This document shows, one piece after another, positions 43,210-51,965 of a stretch of 64,000 bases of DNA. Source of the DNA: JBAZLV01 sp964586075 (GTDB lineage: Bacteria; Nitrospirota; UBA9217). The number at the start of each line of letters is the position of its first letter. Within the stretch, counting starts at the first letter, position 1. The stretch spans positions 62,001 through 126,000 of the forward strand of contig CAZPGZ010000001.1 in NCBI GenBank assembly GCA_964586075.1, given 5' to 3'. The translations under genes and the position numbers were made by a program. The notes under the pieces are model-generated. The model did no database searches. It was not told the DNA's origin and was given only the letters and a program-made list of their open reading frames with translations.

Positions 43210-44319
43210 ATGAACTCCGGAACCATGTCTGTGCGTAAAATCCTGCAGACGGCCGCTGCAGTTGCGATACTTTTCCTGGTCTCAACACTCCTCGGGTGTG
43301 CAACGTTCAGGATCCCGCCGCCCAAGACTCCTCCAGAGCCACTGGTAACGCAGCCTGCCGAACGTTCCATAATAACCGTGCCTATTGTCGTCTCCATGAC
43401 CGCACTTACCGACAAGCTCAATCTCCTGTTGTCCAGAAGCAGAGCGCTAAATACATTGAACCAGGAAAACAATATTTCCGGCAAGCTTCAGAATTTTCTC
43501 AACGGCCGTCCGGCGGTGCCGGACGATGAGCTGCTGAACAATATCTATCTGCGCATGGCAGTGGCCAGGGCGTGGGATGCCTTGCAGAATCCCATCAGGC
43601 TGAATTACGACCTCTCGCTGCTGCTGAACCTTCAGGAAGTCCTCGTTGCACGTCCCGTGCGGAAAAGGGATACTTCAACCGTTCTGGTCGGTCTTGTCGC
43701 CATGCCGTCGCTGGTAAGCGGCAATATGCAAAAATCTTCGTCCCAGCCAGCTCCTAAATTTTCCAGGACGCAAGAGCTGTCCCGAGATGGTTTTCATATT
43801 GCAATAAACAACGAGCTGTCATTCAATTTCATCGGCGAGGAGCTTACGAGGAATACGGCCGGCGTGCTCTATCATTCGAACGGAAAACGTTTTCGCATTG
43901 ATCGGATCAGAATATATGCGTCCGGCGACTCAGCGGTACTGGAAATAAAAATCACAGGAGCTGCCTCAGGGACGCTGTATCTGTCCGGTACCCCTGCATA
44001 CGATGCATCTGCGGAAACACTGTTCCTGCAAAATCTTGACTATACATTCGAAACAAAAAACATTCTTGCCAGGACCACGGACTGGCTGCTGCACAGCGAT
44101 TTACAGGCAACCTTGTCGGACCAGGCAAAATGGTTCATCGGCGATAAAATTGCAATGGTAAAGGACCGGTTGACGGAGGCCTTAAACCGCAAAGTGAATC
44201 AATACGTAAGCATCACGGGAAAGGTTCAACGGGTGCGGTTGGAAGCGGTGGGGGTAACGAACAATTCATTAAAAGCCGTTTTTAGAGCCGATGGAACAGC
44301 CGAGATCAGCGTGTTTTAG
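43210..44319 (+). CDS. DUF4403 lipoprotein
   Basis: 369 residues. A signal sequence with lipobox STLLGC precedes a Pro-rich linker (FRIPPPKTPPEPLV) and a long beta-rich domain with repeated halves, matching DUF4403 (family of unknown function related to lipid-binding tubular folds, as I recall). It is probably lipid-anchored in the periplasm. ATG at 43210 has no ribosome site; ATG at 43225 is the alternative. Confidence 0.8.
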   Translation: MNSGTMSVRKILQTAAAVAILFLVSTLLGCATFRIPPPKTPPEPLVTQPAERSIITVPIVVSMTALTDKLNLLLSRSRALNTLNQENNISGKLQNFLNGRPAVPDDELLNNIYLRMAVARAWDALQNPIRLNYDLSLLLNLQEVLVARPVRKRDTSTVLVGLVAMPSLVSGNMQKSSSQPAPKFSRTQELSRDGFHIAINNELSFNFIGEELTRNTAGVLYHSNGKRFRIDRIRIYASGDSAVLEIKITGAASGTLYLSGTPAYDASAETLFLQNLDYTFETKNILARTTDWLLHSDLQATLSDQAKWFIGDKIAMVKDRLTEALNRKVNQYVSITGKVQRVRLEAVGVTNNSLKAVFRADGTAEISVF

Positions 44320-44329
44320 AACTCCGGAG

Positions 44330-44752
44330 TCAGTCGATATCCGGCTGCCTGCTTCTCATTCTTTTTAACCTTCCGCGCTTCTTTTTGCTCTCAATCCTGC
44401 TTTCTTTCGCCGCCTTCGAAGGTCTGGTTTTTTTTCTGGGTTTTGGTTTTTCCGCAGCCTTGCGCAGCAGCTCAATAAGCCGTGTAACGGCATCTTCACG
44501 GTTCTGTTCCTGAGTCCGAAACCGGCGCGCATCAATAATAAGAACACCGTCCTGTGTAATGCGCCTTCCTCCCAGCCGGATAAGACGGGTGCGGACATCA
44601 CCCGGCAGGGACGGGGAATTCCCCACATCGAACCGAAGCTGCACAGCGGTCGCGACTTTATTTACGTTCTGTCCGCCGGGACCTGATGCCCTGACATAAG
44701 AAAGCTGAATTTCGTTTTCATCCAAAAAGAGCGTGCTGCTGACCGGGATCAT
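44330..44752 (-). CDS. arfB: Alternative ribosome-rescue factor / peptidyl-tRNA hydrolase ArfB
   Basis: 140 residues. The GGQ motif is in RASGPGGQNVNKV, and the basic C-terminal tail that enters the mRNA channel is present (KPRKKTRPSKAAKESRIESK and on, ending KRMRSRQPDID). It hydrolyses peptidyl-tRNA on stalled ribosomes. AAAGGAG lies eight bases before the ATG at 44752. Confidence 0.93.
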   Translation of the reverse strand: MIPVSSTLFLDENEIQLSYVRASGPGGQNVNKVATAVQLRFDVGNSPSLPGDVRTRLIRLGGRRITQDGVLIIDARRFRTQEQNREDAVTRLIELLRKAAEKPKPRKKTRPSKAAKESRIESKKKRGRLKRMRSRQPDID

Positions 44753-44811
44753 GGTTTGGTCTCCTTTAAAAATCCCGCGCGCGGGATGCACACTGTTGAT
44801 TGCGAACGCTA

Positions 44812-45522
44812 TTAGTACAACCGCGAAATAATGGCCGGTACTGCGGTCTCAACATTCAGTATACGGTTCCCCGTCTGAACCGGCGTAAATCCCTGCTGTA
44901 TAAACTTATCGATTTCGTAAGGTATGAAGCCGCCTTCGGGACCGATTGCGAGTGTGGCTGCTTTTTGTATGCTGCGCGGACAATCCTTCGCTGCTGTGGG
45001 GTGGGCCACAAAGGCAAGCGTTCCGGCAGCAAGACCGGGCAGCTCATCTTCCACGAACGGCTTGAAAAACGGCCGGAGCAGCATTTCAGGAAGGACCGTG
45101 TCTTTGGCCTGTTCAAGGCCCGCCACCAATTCCTCTTGCAGGGACTCCCTGCGCAATACCGGACTCTGCCAGTAGCTCTTTTCCACGCGAAAGCTGTTCA
45201 GCAGAACAATCCGTTTCACGCCCAGAGCGCTGACGGAACGGAGCACTCGCTTTAACACTTTCGGCCTCGGGAGTGCCAGCAGAAGGGTCAGGGGAAGCGG
45301 TGACGGCGGTTGCCGATCAAATTGCACCGCCATTTCAAGAACGGTTTCGCTGAGACGAGTGATTGTTCCAGTGCCGATTCTTTCGCCAGCCTTGCCGACG
45401 CACAGGCTGTCTCCGACCGAGGCATGATGCACTGTCAAAACGTGCTGTAAGCGACGGCCTTGCAGCCGCACGTGGTTTTTATCGCCGTTAAAATCATCCG
45501 GAAAAAGAAGGATGAGGTTCAA
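44812..45522 (-). CDS. rsmE: 16S rRNA (uracil-1498-N3)-methyltransferase
   Basis: 236 residues, SPOUT family. An N-terminal PUA-like domain (HVRLQGRRLQHVL) is followed by a knotted domain ending in LAIGPEGGFIPYE and ILNVETA. The start is a TTG: GGAGG sits five bases before the second of two tandem TTG codons, so 45522 is preferred to 45525. greB lies upstream on the same strand. Confidence 0.94.
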   Translation of the reverse strand: MNLILLFPDDFNGDKNHVRLQGRRLQHVLTVHHASVGDSLCVGKAGERIGTGTITRLSETVLEMAVQFDRQPPSPLPLTLLLALPRPKVLKRVLRSVSALGVKRIVLLNSFRVEKSYWQSPVLRRESLQEELVAGLEQAKDTVLPEMLLRPFFKPFVEDELPGLAAGTLAFVAHPTAAKDCPRSIQKAATLAIGPEGGFIPYEIDKFIQQGFTPVQTGNRILNVETAVPAIISRLY

Positions 45523-45572
45523 CAATTCCTCCTGCTGCCGTTTTGATATCCGGCCTGCTTTCGCCGTCCGGT

Positions 45573-46079
45573 TTATGGAAACGGTTCATACTGGACGCGT
45601 GCAATGACAAAACAGGCTTCGCCTTTGGGCCGCTTCACGATTACTTCATCGCCCTCCGATTTTTTCATCAGGGCTCTCGCCAGCGGTGAATCCATGCTGA
45701 TCAGTCCTCTGGCCGGGTCGAACTCATCCGGTCCGACAATGCGGTAATCGAAGATGCTGCCGTTCTCATCTTCCAGGCGCACCCAGGCACCAAAAAATAC
45801 GCGGGACACATCATCCGGTTTTCCATCGACCACCACAATATGCTCCAGCCGTTCTTTCAGATGATGGATGCGGCTGTCAATCTCGCGGAGCTGTTTTTTG
45901 CGGTAGATATACTCCGCATTCTCTGACCGGTCCCCCTCCGCCGCTGCCGCTGCGAGCGCGGCGGTCACTTCCGGACGCTTGCTCCTCCAAAGAAATTCAA
46001 ACTCATCACTCAGCCTTTTTTTCCCTTCTGCTGTTATGTATTTTGACCCGGGCTTTTGCGGTTGCTTGTATCTGCTCAT
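45573..46079 (-). CDS. greB: Transcription elongation factor GreB
   Basis: 168 residues. An N-terminal coiled coil with the acidic tip GDRSENAEYIYRKKQLREID is followed by the FKBP-like domain (VFFGAWVRLEDENG, ISMDSPLARALMKKSEGDEV). The YIYRKKQLREID and FFGAWV segments favour GreB over GreA. It rescues backtracked RNA polymerase by stimulating transcript cleavage. Confidence 0.94.
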   Translation of the reverse strand: MSRYKQPQKPGSKYITAEGKKRLSDEFEFLWRSKRPEVTAALAAAAAEGDRSENAEYIYRKKQLREIDSRIHHLKERLEHIVVVDGKPDDVSRVFFGAWVRLEDENGSIFDYRIVGPDEFDPARGLISMDSPLARALMKKSEGDEVIVKRPKGEACFVIARVQYEPFP

Positions 46080-46107
46080 TTGTTCATGGTCCCTGCAAGT
46101 AATTTTC

Positions 46108-47241
46108 TCATGCCTTGAGGAAAGGGCCTAAGACTGGAGCATCCTCTTCCTGTTCGTCAATCCTGCGTACCACCGTGTCTTTTTCTACTTTGCACCGTTT
46201 ATGTTCCACAACCAACCGATTAAAAGAAGCTATGCTGCCTCTCTGCAAATGCTCAAATGCTTTATTCTCGGTTGAAGCGTCTTTATCAAACCTCGTAACC
46301 AACCGCCGGCTGCCTTCTCCGCAAAGGTAGAACTCTCGTTTCCCTTTTGATACAAGAGGATCGCTTACAACACGAAATACGCCCGTGCCGTAGCAATCCC
46401 GCAGCGAACGCCCGTCGTTTCTAAGAACGAAATAGGAAAATTTGAGTGAATCTCTGCGAAGTCCTGCCCGTTTGTCAATCTCCTGTATAAATGAAGGAGC
46501 TGTCCAGGAAATATCTTCATGGCACCAGTCTTTCTGCATTGCAAGCGCCGGGCAAGCACCGGTGAAAAGGCAGGGTGCATAAACAGAGAAGCCATGGTCC
46601 GCGAGTGCGTTCCGCACCCCTATCATCTCGCGGGAAGTCGTTCTCAGGGCGGGTTCGATGACAATGCAGCTGCCGTCATCACGGAGAAGACAGTTCAGAA
46701 TTTTGTTGAGCATCTCTGTCCGCTTTGCGACCTTTTCCTCGGCTTGCAGAAACAATTCGTTCAGAACATTCGAGAGGATGATTATGTCGAAGCGATTCTC
46801 GCGCAGATGTTCCACTTCGGTGACGTCTGCCAGTATGAATTTTAAGGAGGCCGGAACCTGCAGTGCGTCGCGATGTTCAGAAAACTGCTCCTTTGCTACC
46901 GTCAGATTTTCCTCCACTTGATCAACCGCAACGAACTCCAGCTGCGGCATGTTGTCCCTTCGTGCAAAGAACTCCATTGCACCCAACACTGCGGTGCCGG
47001 GTCCGCAGCCTATGTCAAGAATGCGCAGTTTATTTTTTGTAAGCAATCCGTCCGGGTGCCGGGAAAGCTCGGCCAGAGGCTGGTGTATCTTTTTCCTATT
47101 CGTAGCGAGAAAATACGCCGTGTACGCTTCCCGCAAACCGGGATCGGTGAGATAGGAAACAGGAAGGTTTTTCCGCTCCCGCGTCAGAAGCATGGAAAGG
47201 CGCGATACGTTTGCGGCAATTCTTTTTAAGTCGGTTTTCAT
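46108..47241 (-). CDS. Rsm22-type SAM-dependent methyltransferase
   Basis: 377 residues. Motif I is ILDIGCGPGTAVLGAMEFF near 73-91, followed by FDIIILSNVLNEL. The CPAL...DWCHEDISW block and the later Cys and basic residues match the mitochondrial/bacterial small-subunit Rsm22 family, tied to ribosome assembly and possibly an Fe-S cluster. GGAA lies eight bases before the ATG. It lies with ribosome-related genes greB, rsmE and arfB, all minus strand. Confidence 0.88.
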   Translation of the reverse strand: MKTDLKRIAANVSRLSMLLTRERKNLPVSYLTDPGLREAYTAYFLATNRKKIHQPLAELSRHPDGLLTKNKLRILDIGCGPGTAVLGAMEFFARRDNMPQLEFVAVDQVEENLTVAKEQFSEHRDALQVPASLKFILADVTEVEHLRENRFDIIILSNVLNELFLQAEEKVAKRTEMLNKILNCLLRDDGSCIVIEPALRTTSREMIGVRNALADHGFSVYAPCLFTGACPALAMQKDWCHEDISWTAPSFIQEIDKRAGLRRDSLKFSYFVLRNDGRSLRDCYGTGVFRVVSDPLVSKGKREFYLCGEGSRRLVTRFDKDASTENKAFEHLQRGSIASFNRLVVEHKRCKVEKDTVVRRIDEQEEDAPVLGPFLKA

Positions 47242-47288
47242 GGAAAAACGGTTCCGTAGTCTGTTAAAAACTGGTTTCTGAAGTTCTG

Positions 47289-49097
47289 CTATTCTTCCCT
47301 GCCGAGCACATATCCGGAGTAGAACAATTTTTCTTTTCCGTTGACGGTAATCACTCTGATTGTCTCCCCCATGCTCCGTCCGCCTAAGCCAGCCAGCACA
47401 GCTTCAGTATCTGAAACCGGCTTTAGCGGAAACCGAAAGGTGCTTTTGAAAAAAAACGGCAGACTGCATTCTGCAAGGAGCAAATCTTTTTCAAAGCGAA
47501 CAGCAATTTTGCTCAGCAGAGGAAAGTCGTCTCCCAAATTTTCGATCCGATAGTTTCCTGCCCGCATTTGCCATATTTTCGGAATCGGCATGTTCCGGAT
47601 TTTTTCCGCTACGAGCAAATCGCTGCCTTTGGTTGTTGCCCGGAGTATTTCGCGTCCTGCCACCTTTGCGTAGGACACTTCGTAGTCATCGAGTTCCGCC
47701 AGACTGAAGGGGAACAGACCCAGCAGGGCGTATTTTGCTCCAAATTTTCCATTACTATGCGGTATGAGATGAAATGTCCTGTTCAGGGCTTCGAGATCAA
47801 ATCGGTCAGACTTTGGCGTTATCTCTGCAAGACCCACCATGGATGCATAGTTTCCGGCGTATGTCCGTAGGACATCCTGAGACAGCGGAAGATCCGTCTC
47901 CTGCGGGGCTTCAGGAATAGGCTGCTTGATGCCTGTTTTTGTTTCGAGCGCAAGGGTAAGCGCCTGTACCGCGACTTTGCTCACCATCCGCCCCGTTGTG
48001 GAAGAGTTTGAAAGCACGATCACCCCCAGCTTGTGTTTCGGCAGAACAATCATGGCGCTGCGAAACATCATGGTGGCGCCGACCTTATGCGCGACCGTGC
48101 CTGCATTCAGAATCTCAATTTCACCAAGCCCGCCCAGCATCCAGCCAAGCCCGACGCGGAGCCCCAAATCCAGGGGAACATTTTCATTTTGGGGCCTGAA
48201 CATCATCGCGAGCGTTCCGGGCTTGATGATTTGCCGGTTGTCCAGCACCCCGTTTGCGAACAGCATCTTCATGAATCGGCTCATGTCCAATACTGTTGAG
48301 TACATGCCGGTGGCGGGAACATCCCGCAACGGTGGATCATCCATCTCTTTTCCCTTGGAATAACCGGCAGACAGCAGCGATAGTGCCGTCGGTGGGGTGA
48401 AACCGGAATGGCGCATATTGAGCGGCTTCAGCTGCGTACCCTGGACGAACTGGGCGTAGTCCTGTCCGCTTACACGCTCAATCACGAGACCGAGCAGATC
48501 ATAACCTATGTTGGAATACGAAAAAATGAATCCCGGAGGATACGCCGCATACTCGTCCTTGATCAGCCTGGTAATGGCTGAAAAGGAATCCGGATTTTTG
48601 CTCCACATCCCTTTTTGGAAGTCGGACGGCAGTCCGGAATGGTGGGTAACGAGATCACGAACGGTAATCGGCGTTTTTGTTTCAAACCGCGTTCGGATTG
48701 CAAATTCCGGAAGAAGTGATTTGAGAGGTGCATCGATATTCAGCTTTCCCTGCTCTGAAAGCTGCATTGCTGCGAGCGTGGTAAAAATTTTGGTAAGGCT
48801 GCCGATCCGGTACACGGTATCCGGAGTTGCAGCTTGGTCTTTTCTGATATTGGCGTATCCGAATCCCTGTGCCCATACCAGCCTCTGGTTATCCACCAGC
48901 GCGATACTCAAACCGATCGCATCGGTTTTTTTCATTTCATTTCGAATAAACTGCGCTGCCGACTCCTTGACGGAATCATAGTTGATTTGCAACACGACGT
49001 CGGCACGGTCTTCCGCTGCCGCCGCGACAAGTATGGCGGGAACGGCAACGCAACTCACGATCAAGGTCAGAAGATATCGTTGAATAACCCCTATCAC
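47289..49097 (-). CDS. Beta-lactamase-family serine hydrolase (class C / PBP fold)
   Basis: About 602 residues with a signal peptide (YLLTLIVSCVAVPAILVAAAA). The S-x-x-K motif is GSLTKIFT, and the Y-x-N motif is FSYSNIGYDLLG; HHSGLP is the conserved loop after helix 2. After ~400 a lipocalin-like C-terminal region follows. It is likely a D-Ala-D-Ala peptidase or esterase rather than an antibiotic-destroying enzyme. The frame opens at GTG 49124, but AAGGAG lies six bases before the GTG at 49097. Confidence 0.88.
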   Translation of the reverse strand: MIGVIQRYLLTLIVSCVAVPAILVAAAAEDRADVVLQINYDSVKESAAQFIRNEMKKTDAIGLSIALVDNQRLVWAQGFGYANIRKDQAATPDTVYRIGSLTKIFTTLAAMQLSEQGKLNIDAPLKSLLPEFAIRTRFETKTPITVRDLVTHHSGLPSDFQKGMWSKNPDSFSAITRLIKDEYAAYPPGFIFSYSNIGYDLLGLVIERVSGQDYAQFVQGTQLKPLNMRHSGFTPPTALSLLSAGYSKGKEMDDPPLRDVPATGMYSTVLDMSRFMKMLFANGVLDNRQIIKPGTLAMMFRPQNENVPLDLGLRVGLGWMLGGLGEIEILNAGTVAHKVGATMMFRSAMIVLPKHKLGVIVLSNSSTTGRMVSKVAVQALTLALETKTGIKQPIPEAPQETDLPLSQDVLRTYAGNYASMVGLAEITPKSDRFDLEALNRTFHLIPHSNGKFGAKYALLGLFPFSLAELDDYEVSYAKVAGREILRATTKGSDLLVAEKIRNMPIPKIWQMRAGNYRIENLGDDFPLLSKIAVRFEKDLLLAECSLPFFFKSTFRFPLKPVSDTEAVLAGLGGRSMGETIRVITVNGKEKLFYSGYVLGREE

Positions 49098-49134
49098 CAC
49101 ACGCTCCTTCAGCGCCGATTTCACTGTCTATTCT

Positions 49135-50055
49135 TTAGCGGACTTCACCCTCCTGCATGGCCCGGACGAACTGTTCTGCAATCCGACCATTTCTGCCGCC
49201 CGCGCCGAGGGCCCATTGAATGGCTTTTTGCTCAAGCTCGCTTTTTTCCATGCGAACGCCGTACTTTGCCGCATAGGAGGCAACAATATCAAGGTACGTC
49301 TCCTGCGAAAAGTGATAAAATCCGAAACGCAGACCGAAGCGGTCCACCAGGGAGACCTTTTCTTCCACGGTGTCCGACGGTCTCGTAATATCGCCGTCAT
49401 TATCCGAAAAACGGGTCGGGATAAGGTGCTTGCGGTTCGACGTGGCGTAAAAGACCACATTCGAGGGAATTTGCTCGAGACCGCCGTCCATAATTGTTTT
49501 CATCTGCTTGTAGTCCGTCTGGTTTTCCTCGAACGACAGGTCATCGAGAAAAAGAATGAACCGGTAGGAGGCGTTTCGGGCCAGAAGATCATATATATCC
49601 TGAAGCGTGAGAATATCGTGTTTATAAATCTGGATCATGCGAAGCGGTGTGTTTTTAAACGTCGTCAGCAGCGACTTCAGCAAAGACGATTTTCCGGTGC
49701 CCCGTTCACCCCACAGCAGAACATTGTTTGATTTTTTGCCGTCGATAAAATGCTGGGTATTGCGGAATACTTCCTGCTTTATCATCTCAATGCCGATAAG
49801 GTCTTCCTGGCACATCTGCACCGGTCGTTTGATCGGTTTCATGATTTTTTTCGTGCCGTCCCAGATAAAAGCCTGGTAGTCCTCAAACGCTGGTTTGTCC
49901 GAGCCCTCATTAACATATCGGTCAAGCAGTTTGTCGAGTTTAACAAGTATGCGTCCCAAATTCTGGTCTTCCATGTTGCCTTTCTTCTCCTTCTTTTCTA
50001 GAAATAAATCAAGAATCGTGCTCATTGTTCCAGTTTTCAATCGTTCGTCGGTCAT
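49135..50055 (-). CDS. DUF815 AAA-type ATPase
   Basis: 306 residues. Walker A is LLWGERGTGKSSLLKSLL near 113-130, Walker B FILFLDDLSFEE, sensor ATSNRKHLIP and a C-terminal arginine-rich lid (GGRNGRIAEQFV). The YKHDILTLQDIYDLL and NVVFYATSNR segments are typical of DUF815. The role is unknown. The ATG overlaps the stop of the AhbD-like gene (ATGA), so the pair is translated together. Confidence 0.9.
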   Translation of the reverse strand: MTDERLKTGTMSTILDLFLEKKEKKGNMEDQNLGRILVKLDKLLDRYVNEGSDKPAFEDYQAFIWDGTKKIMKPIKRPVQMCQEDLIGIEMIKQEVFRNTQHFIDGKKSNNVLLWGERGTGKSSLLKSLLTTFKNTPLRMIQIYKHDILTLQDIYDLLARNASYRFILFLDDLSFEENQTDYKQMKTIMDGGLEQIPSNVVFYATSNRKHLIPTRFSDNDGDITRPSDTVEEKVSLVDRFGLRFGFYHFSQETYLDIVASYAAKYGVRMEKSELEQKAIQWALGAGGRNGRIAEQFVRAMQEGEVR

Positions 50056-51164
50056 GGTTTCACTCGTTTCGGTTCATAGGTGCAAAAGGGCTCCGCGGCA
50101 AGGTAATCGCCGGAAACGGCAAAAGCCCTCGCACGGCAGCCGCCGCAAATCCTGCGGTACTCACAGATGCCGCATTTACCGTGGTATCGGTCAAGGTTCC
50201 GCATTTCACGAAACAATTGCGACGTGTTCCATATTTTCGAGAAGGGCTCGCTCCTGATGTCGCCGGCCTCTTCCTCGAGAAAGCCGCAAATTTGCACCTT
50301 TCCCACGTGGGATACGAAGGCAAAGCTTTGTCCTCCCATGCAGCCTTTGGTCATGGCGTCAAGGCCGTGCGAAGCAGGGGTAACGATTTTTCCCTTGCGC
50401 TGTTCTTCCTGCCGGAAGATACGATAATAATGCGGAGCACAGGTGGGTTTGAATTGTATCGGAACCTTGTCTCTCATGTCGTAAAACCATTTCAGTGTTT
50501 TCTCGTAGTCGGCGGGAGACACTTCCATATCAGCAAGGGCCTTGCCGCGGCCGGTCGGCACCAGAAGGAATGGATGGTACGCTACGGCGCCGAGCTTGAC
50601 TACCATTTCGAGAAGCTGCGGCAAATCTCCCACATTGTGCTTTGTAACCGTGGTATTGATCTGAAATTCCACGCCGGCCTTTTTGAGGTTTTCGATTGCC
50701 TGCATCACGCCTTCAAACGCCCCTTCCACACGTCGAAACGCATTGTGGCTCTCTGCGGTCAATCCGTCGAGGGAGAGTGATACCCGCATAATGCCGGACC
50801 TTTTGATTTTTTTTGCAAGTTCTTCAGTCACGAGCAGACCGCAGGGGGCCATCACCATGCGGAGCCCCAGCTGAGAACCGTATGCAGCAATGTCATAAAT
50901 GTCGGTGCGCATCATGGGCTCGCCGCCGGTAAGAATCATGATCGGATCGCTGAATGACTTGACATCATCCAGAAAACGGCAGCATTCCTCCGTTGTTAGT
51001 TCTCCTTCGTAGGGGCCGTATCGCGCTGCAGCTCTACAGTGAATACAGTTAAGGAGGCAGCTTCTGGTCACTTCCCAGGCAATTAACCGCGGCAGATAAT
51101 TCATTGCAGAGTGCCCTCCTGCGAAAGGACCACGGGAGGACTCTGATGTCGGATAAGAGGACAT
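50052..51164 (-). CDS. ahbD: Radical SAM protein, AhbD/NirJ-like heme synthesis enzyme
   Basis: 370 residues. The radical SAM motif is C-x3-C-x2-C in TRSCLLNCIHCRAAA; ILTGGEPMM and SLSLDGLTAESH follow. The C-terminal SPASM-like cysteines are CMGGQSFAF, VQICGFLEEEAGD, CGICEYRRICGGCRARA and EPFCTY, and CAPHYYRI matches AhbD as I remember it. AhbD decarboxylates iron-coproporphyrin to heme in the siroheme-dependent route of archaea and sulfate reducers; NirJ (heme d1) is the close alternative. AAGGA is five bases before the ATG at 51164; an ATG at 51104 lacks one. No other ahb or nir gene is in view. Confidence 0.78.
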   Translation of the reverse strand: MSSYPTSESSRGPFAGGHSAMNYLPRLIAWEVTRSCLLNCIHCRAAARYGPYEGELTTEECCRFLDDVKSFSDPIMILTGGEPMMRTDIYDIAAYGSQLGLRMVMAPCGLLVTEELAKKIKRSGIMRVSLSLDGLTAESHNAFRRVEGAFEGVMQAIENLKKAGVEFQINTTVTKHNVGDLPQLLEMVVKLGAVAYHPFLLVPTGRGKALADMEVSPADYEKTLKWFYDMRDKVPIQFKPTCAPHYYRIFRQEEQRKGKIVTPASHGLDAMTKGCMGGQSFAFVSHVGKVQICGFLEEEAGDIRSEPFSKIWNTSQLFREMRNLDRYHGKCGICEYRRICGGCRARAFAVSGDYLAAEPFCTYEPKRVKP

Positions 51165-51227
51165 ATCTTTCCTTAGTTCAGGTTATGCTGCTTTTTGGGA
51201 CGGCAGCGGTCCACCATACACAAAAAA

Positions 51228-51881
51228 TCAAACGGATACCGGATCAAAAAGATTTTTCAAGTCCGCCATGGCATGAATCGTATAATCCGGTCCTGCTTTT
51301 TTCAGCTCCTCCTCAGAACGAAATCCGTATGTGACCGCACAGGTAATAATACCCGCTGCTTTGCCTGCCTGAATATCCGTCGTGCCGTCCCCAATAATTG
51401 CCGTACGCTCCTTGGCAATCGCGTGCTGTTCCATGATCCTGAAAATAGCATCCGGAGCAGGTTTGAGCGGCAGGCCGAAATCCGCGCCGATAATCATGTC
51501 AAAATACTGCACTATCCCGAGGTGTTCAAGCAATGGTTTGCAGAACTCCATGCTTTTGTTCGTAATAACCGCCTTCGGAATCTGACTGAAACATTCCAGT
51601 GTTTCCCTGACCGAGGGATACAGCGCAGAATGCGTCGTGAAGTTTTGACGGTGATGTTCCTTGTACAGTGCAACTGCCTCTGCAAGGTTCTCGGCTCTGC
51701 CGCCGAAGGAGCGTTCGACGAGCTTGCTGATTCCGTCTCCCACGTAACGGCGAACAGTCTGCATTTCGAGCGGTTGCCTGCCGAAGCGGCCGAGCACGAA
51801 ATTGGTCGACGCGGTTATGTCGCCGAGCGTATCGACGAGCGTTCCGTCCAGATCAAAGATAAGAAGACTGACTGGCTTCAT
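51228..51881 (-). CDS. HAD-superfamily phosphatase, phosphoglycolate phosphatase-like
   Basis: 217 residues. HAD motif I is IFDLDGTLVDT (nucleophile Asp10), motif II VITNKS, the lysine in LPLKPAPD and motif III IGDGTTDIQAGKAAG. The cap is of the small helical type. Close to Gph, but other small phosphates are possible. GGGGTG lies seven bases before the ATG at 51881. It follows the NagA-like gene. Confidence 0.85.
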   Translation of the reverse strand: MKPVSLLIFDLDGTLVDTLGDITASTNFVLGRFGRQPLEMQTVRRYVGDGISKLVERSFGGRAENLAEAVALYKEHHRQNFTTHSALYPSVRETLECFSQIPKAVITNKSMEFCKPLLEHLGIVQYFDMIIGADFGLPLKPAPDAIFRIMEQHAIAKERTAIIGDGTTDIQAGKAAGIITCAVTYGFRSEEELKKAGPDYTIHAMADLKNLFDPVSV

Positions 51882-51965
51882 AAAAAAACACCCCATCATG
51901 AGATTCCGACAGCACAGATACACGAACGGAAAAACCGCGCATATGCTGTTCATCGTGTTGTACAA

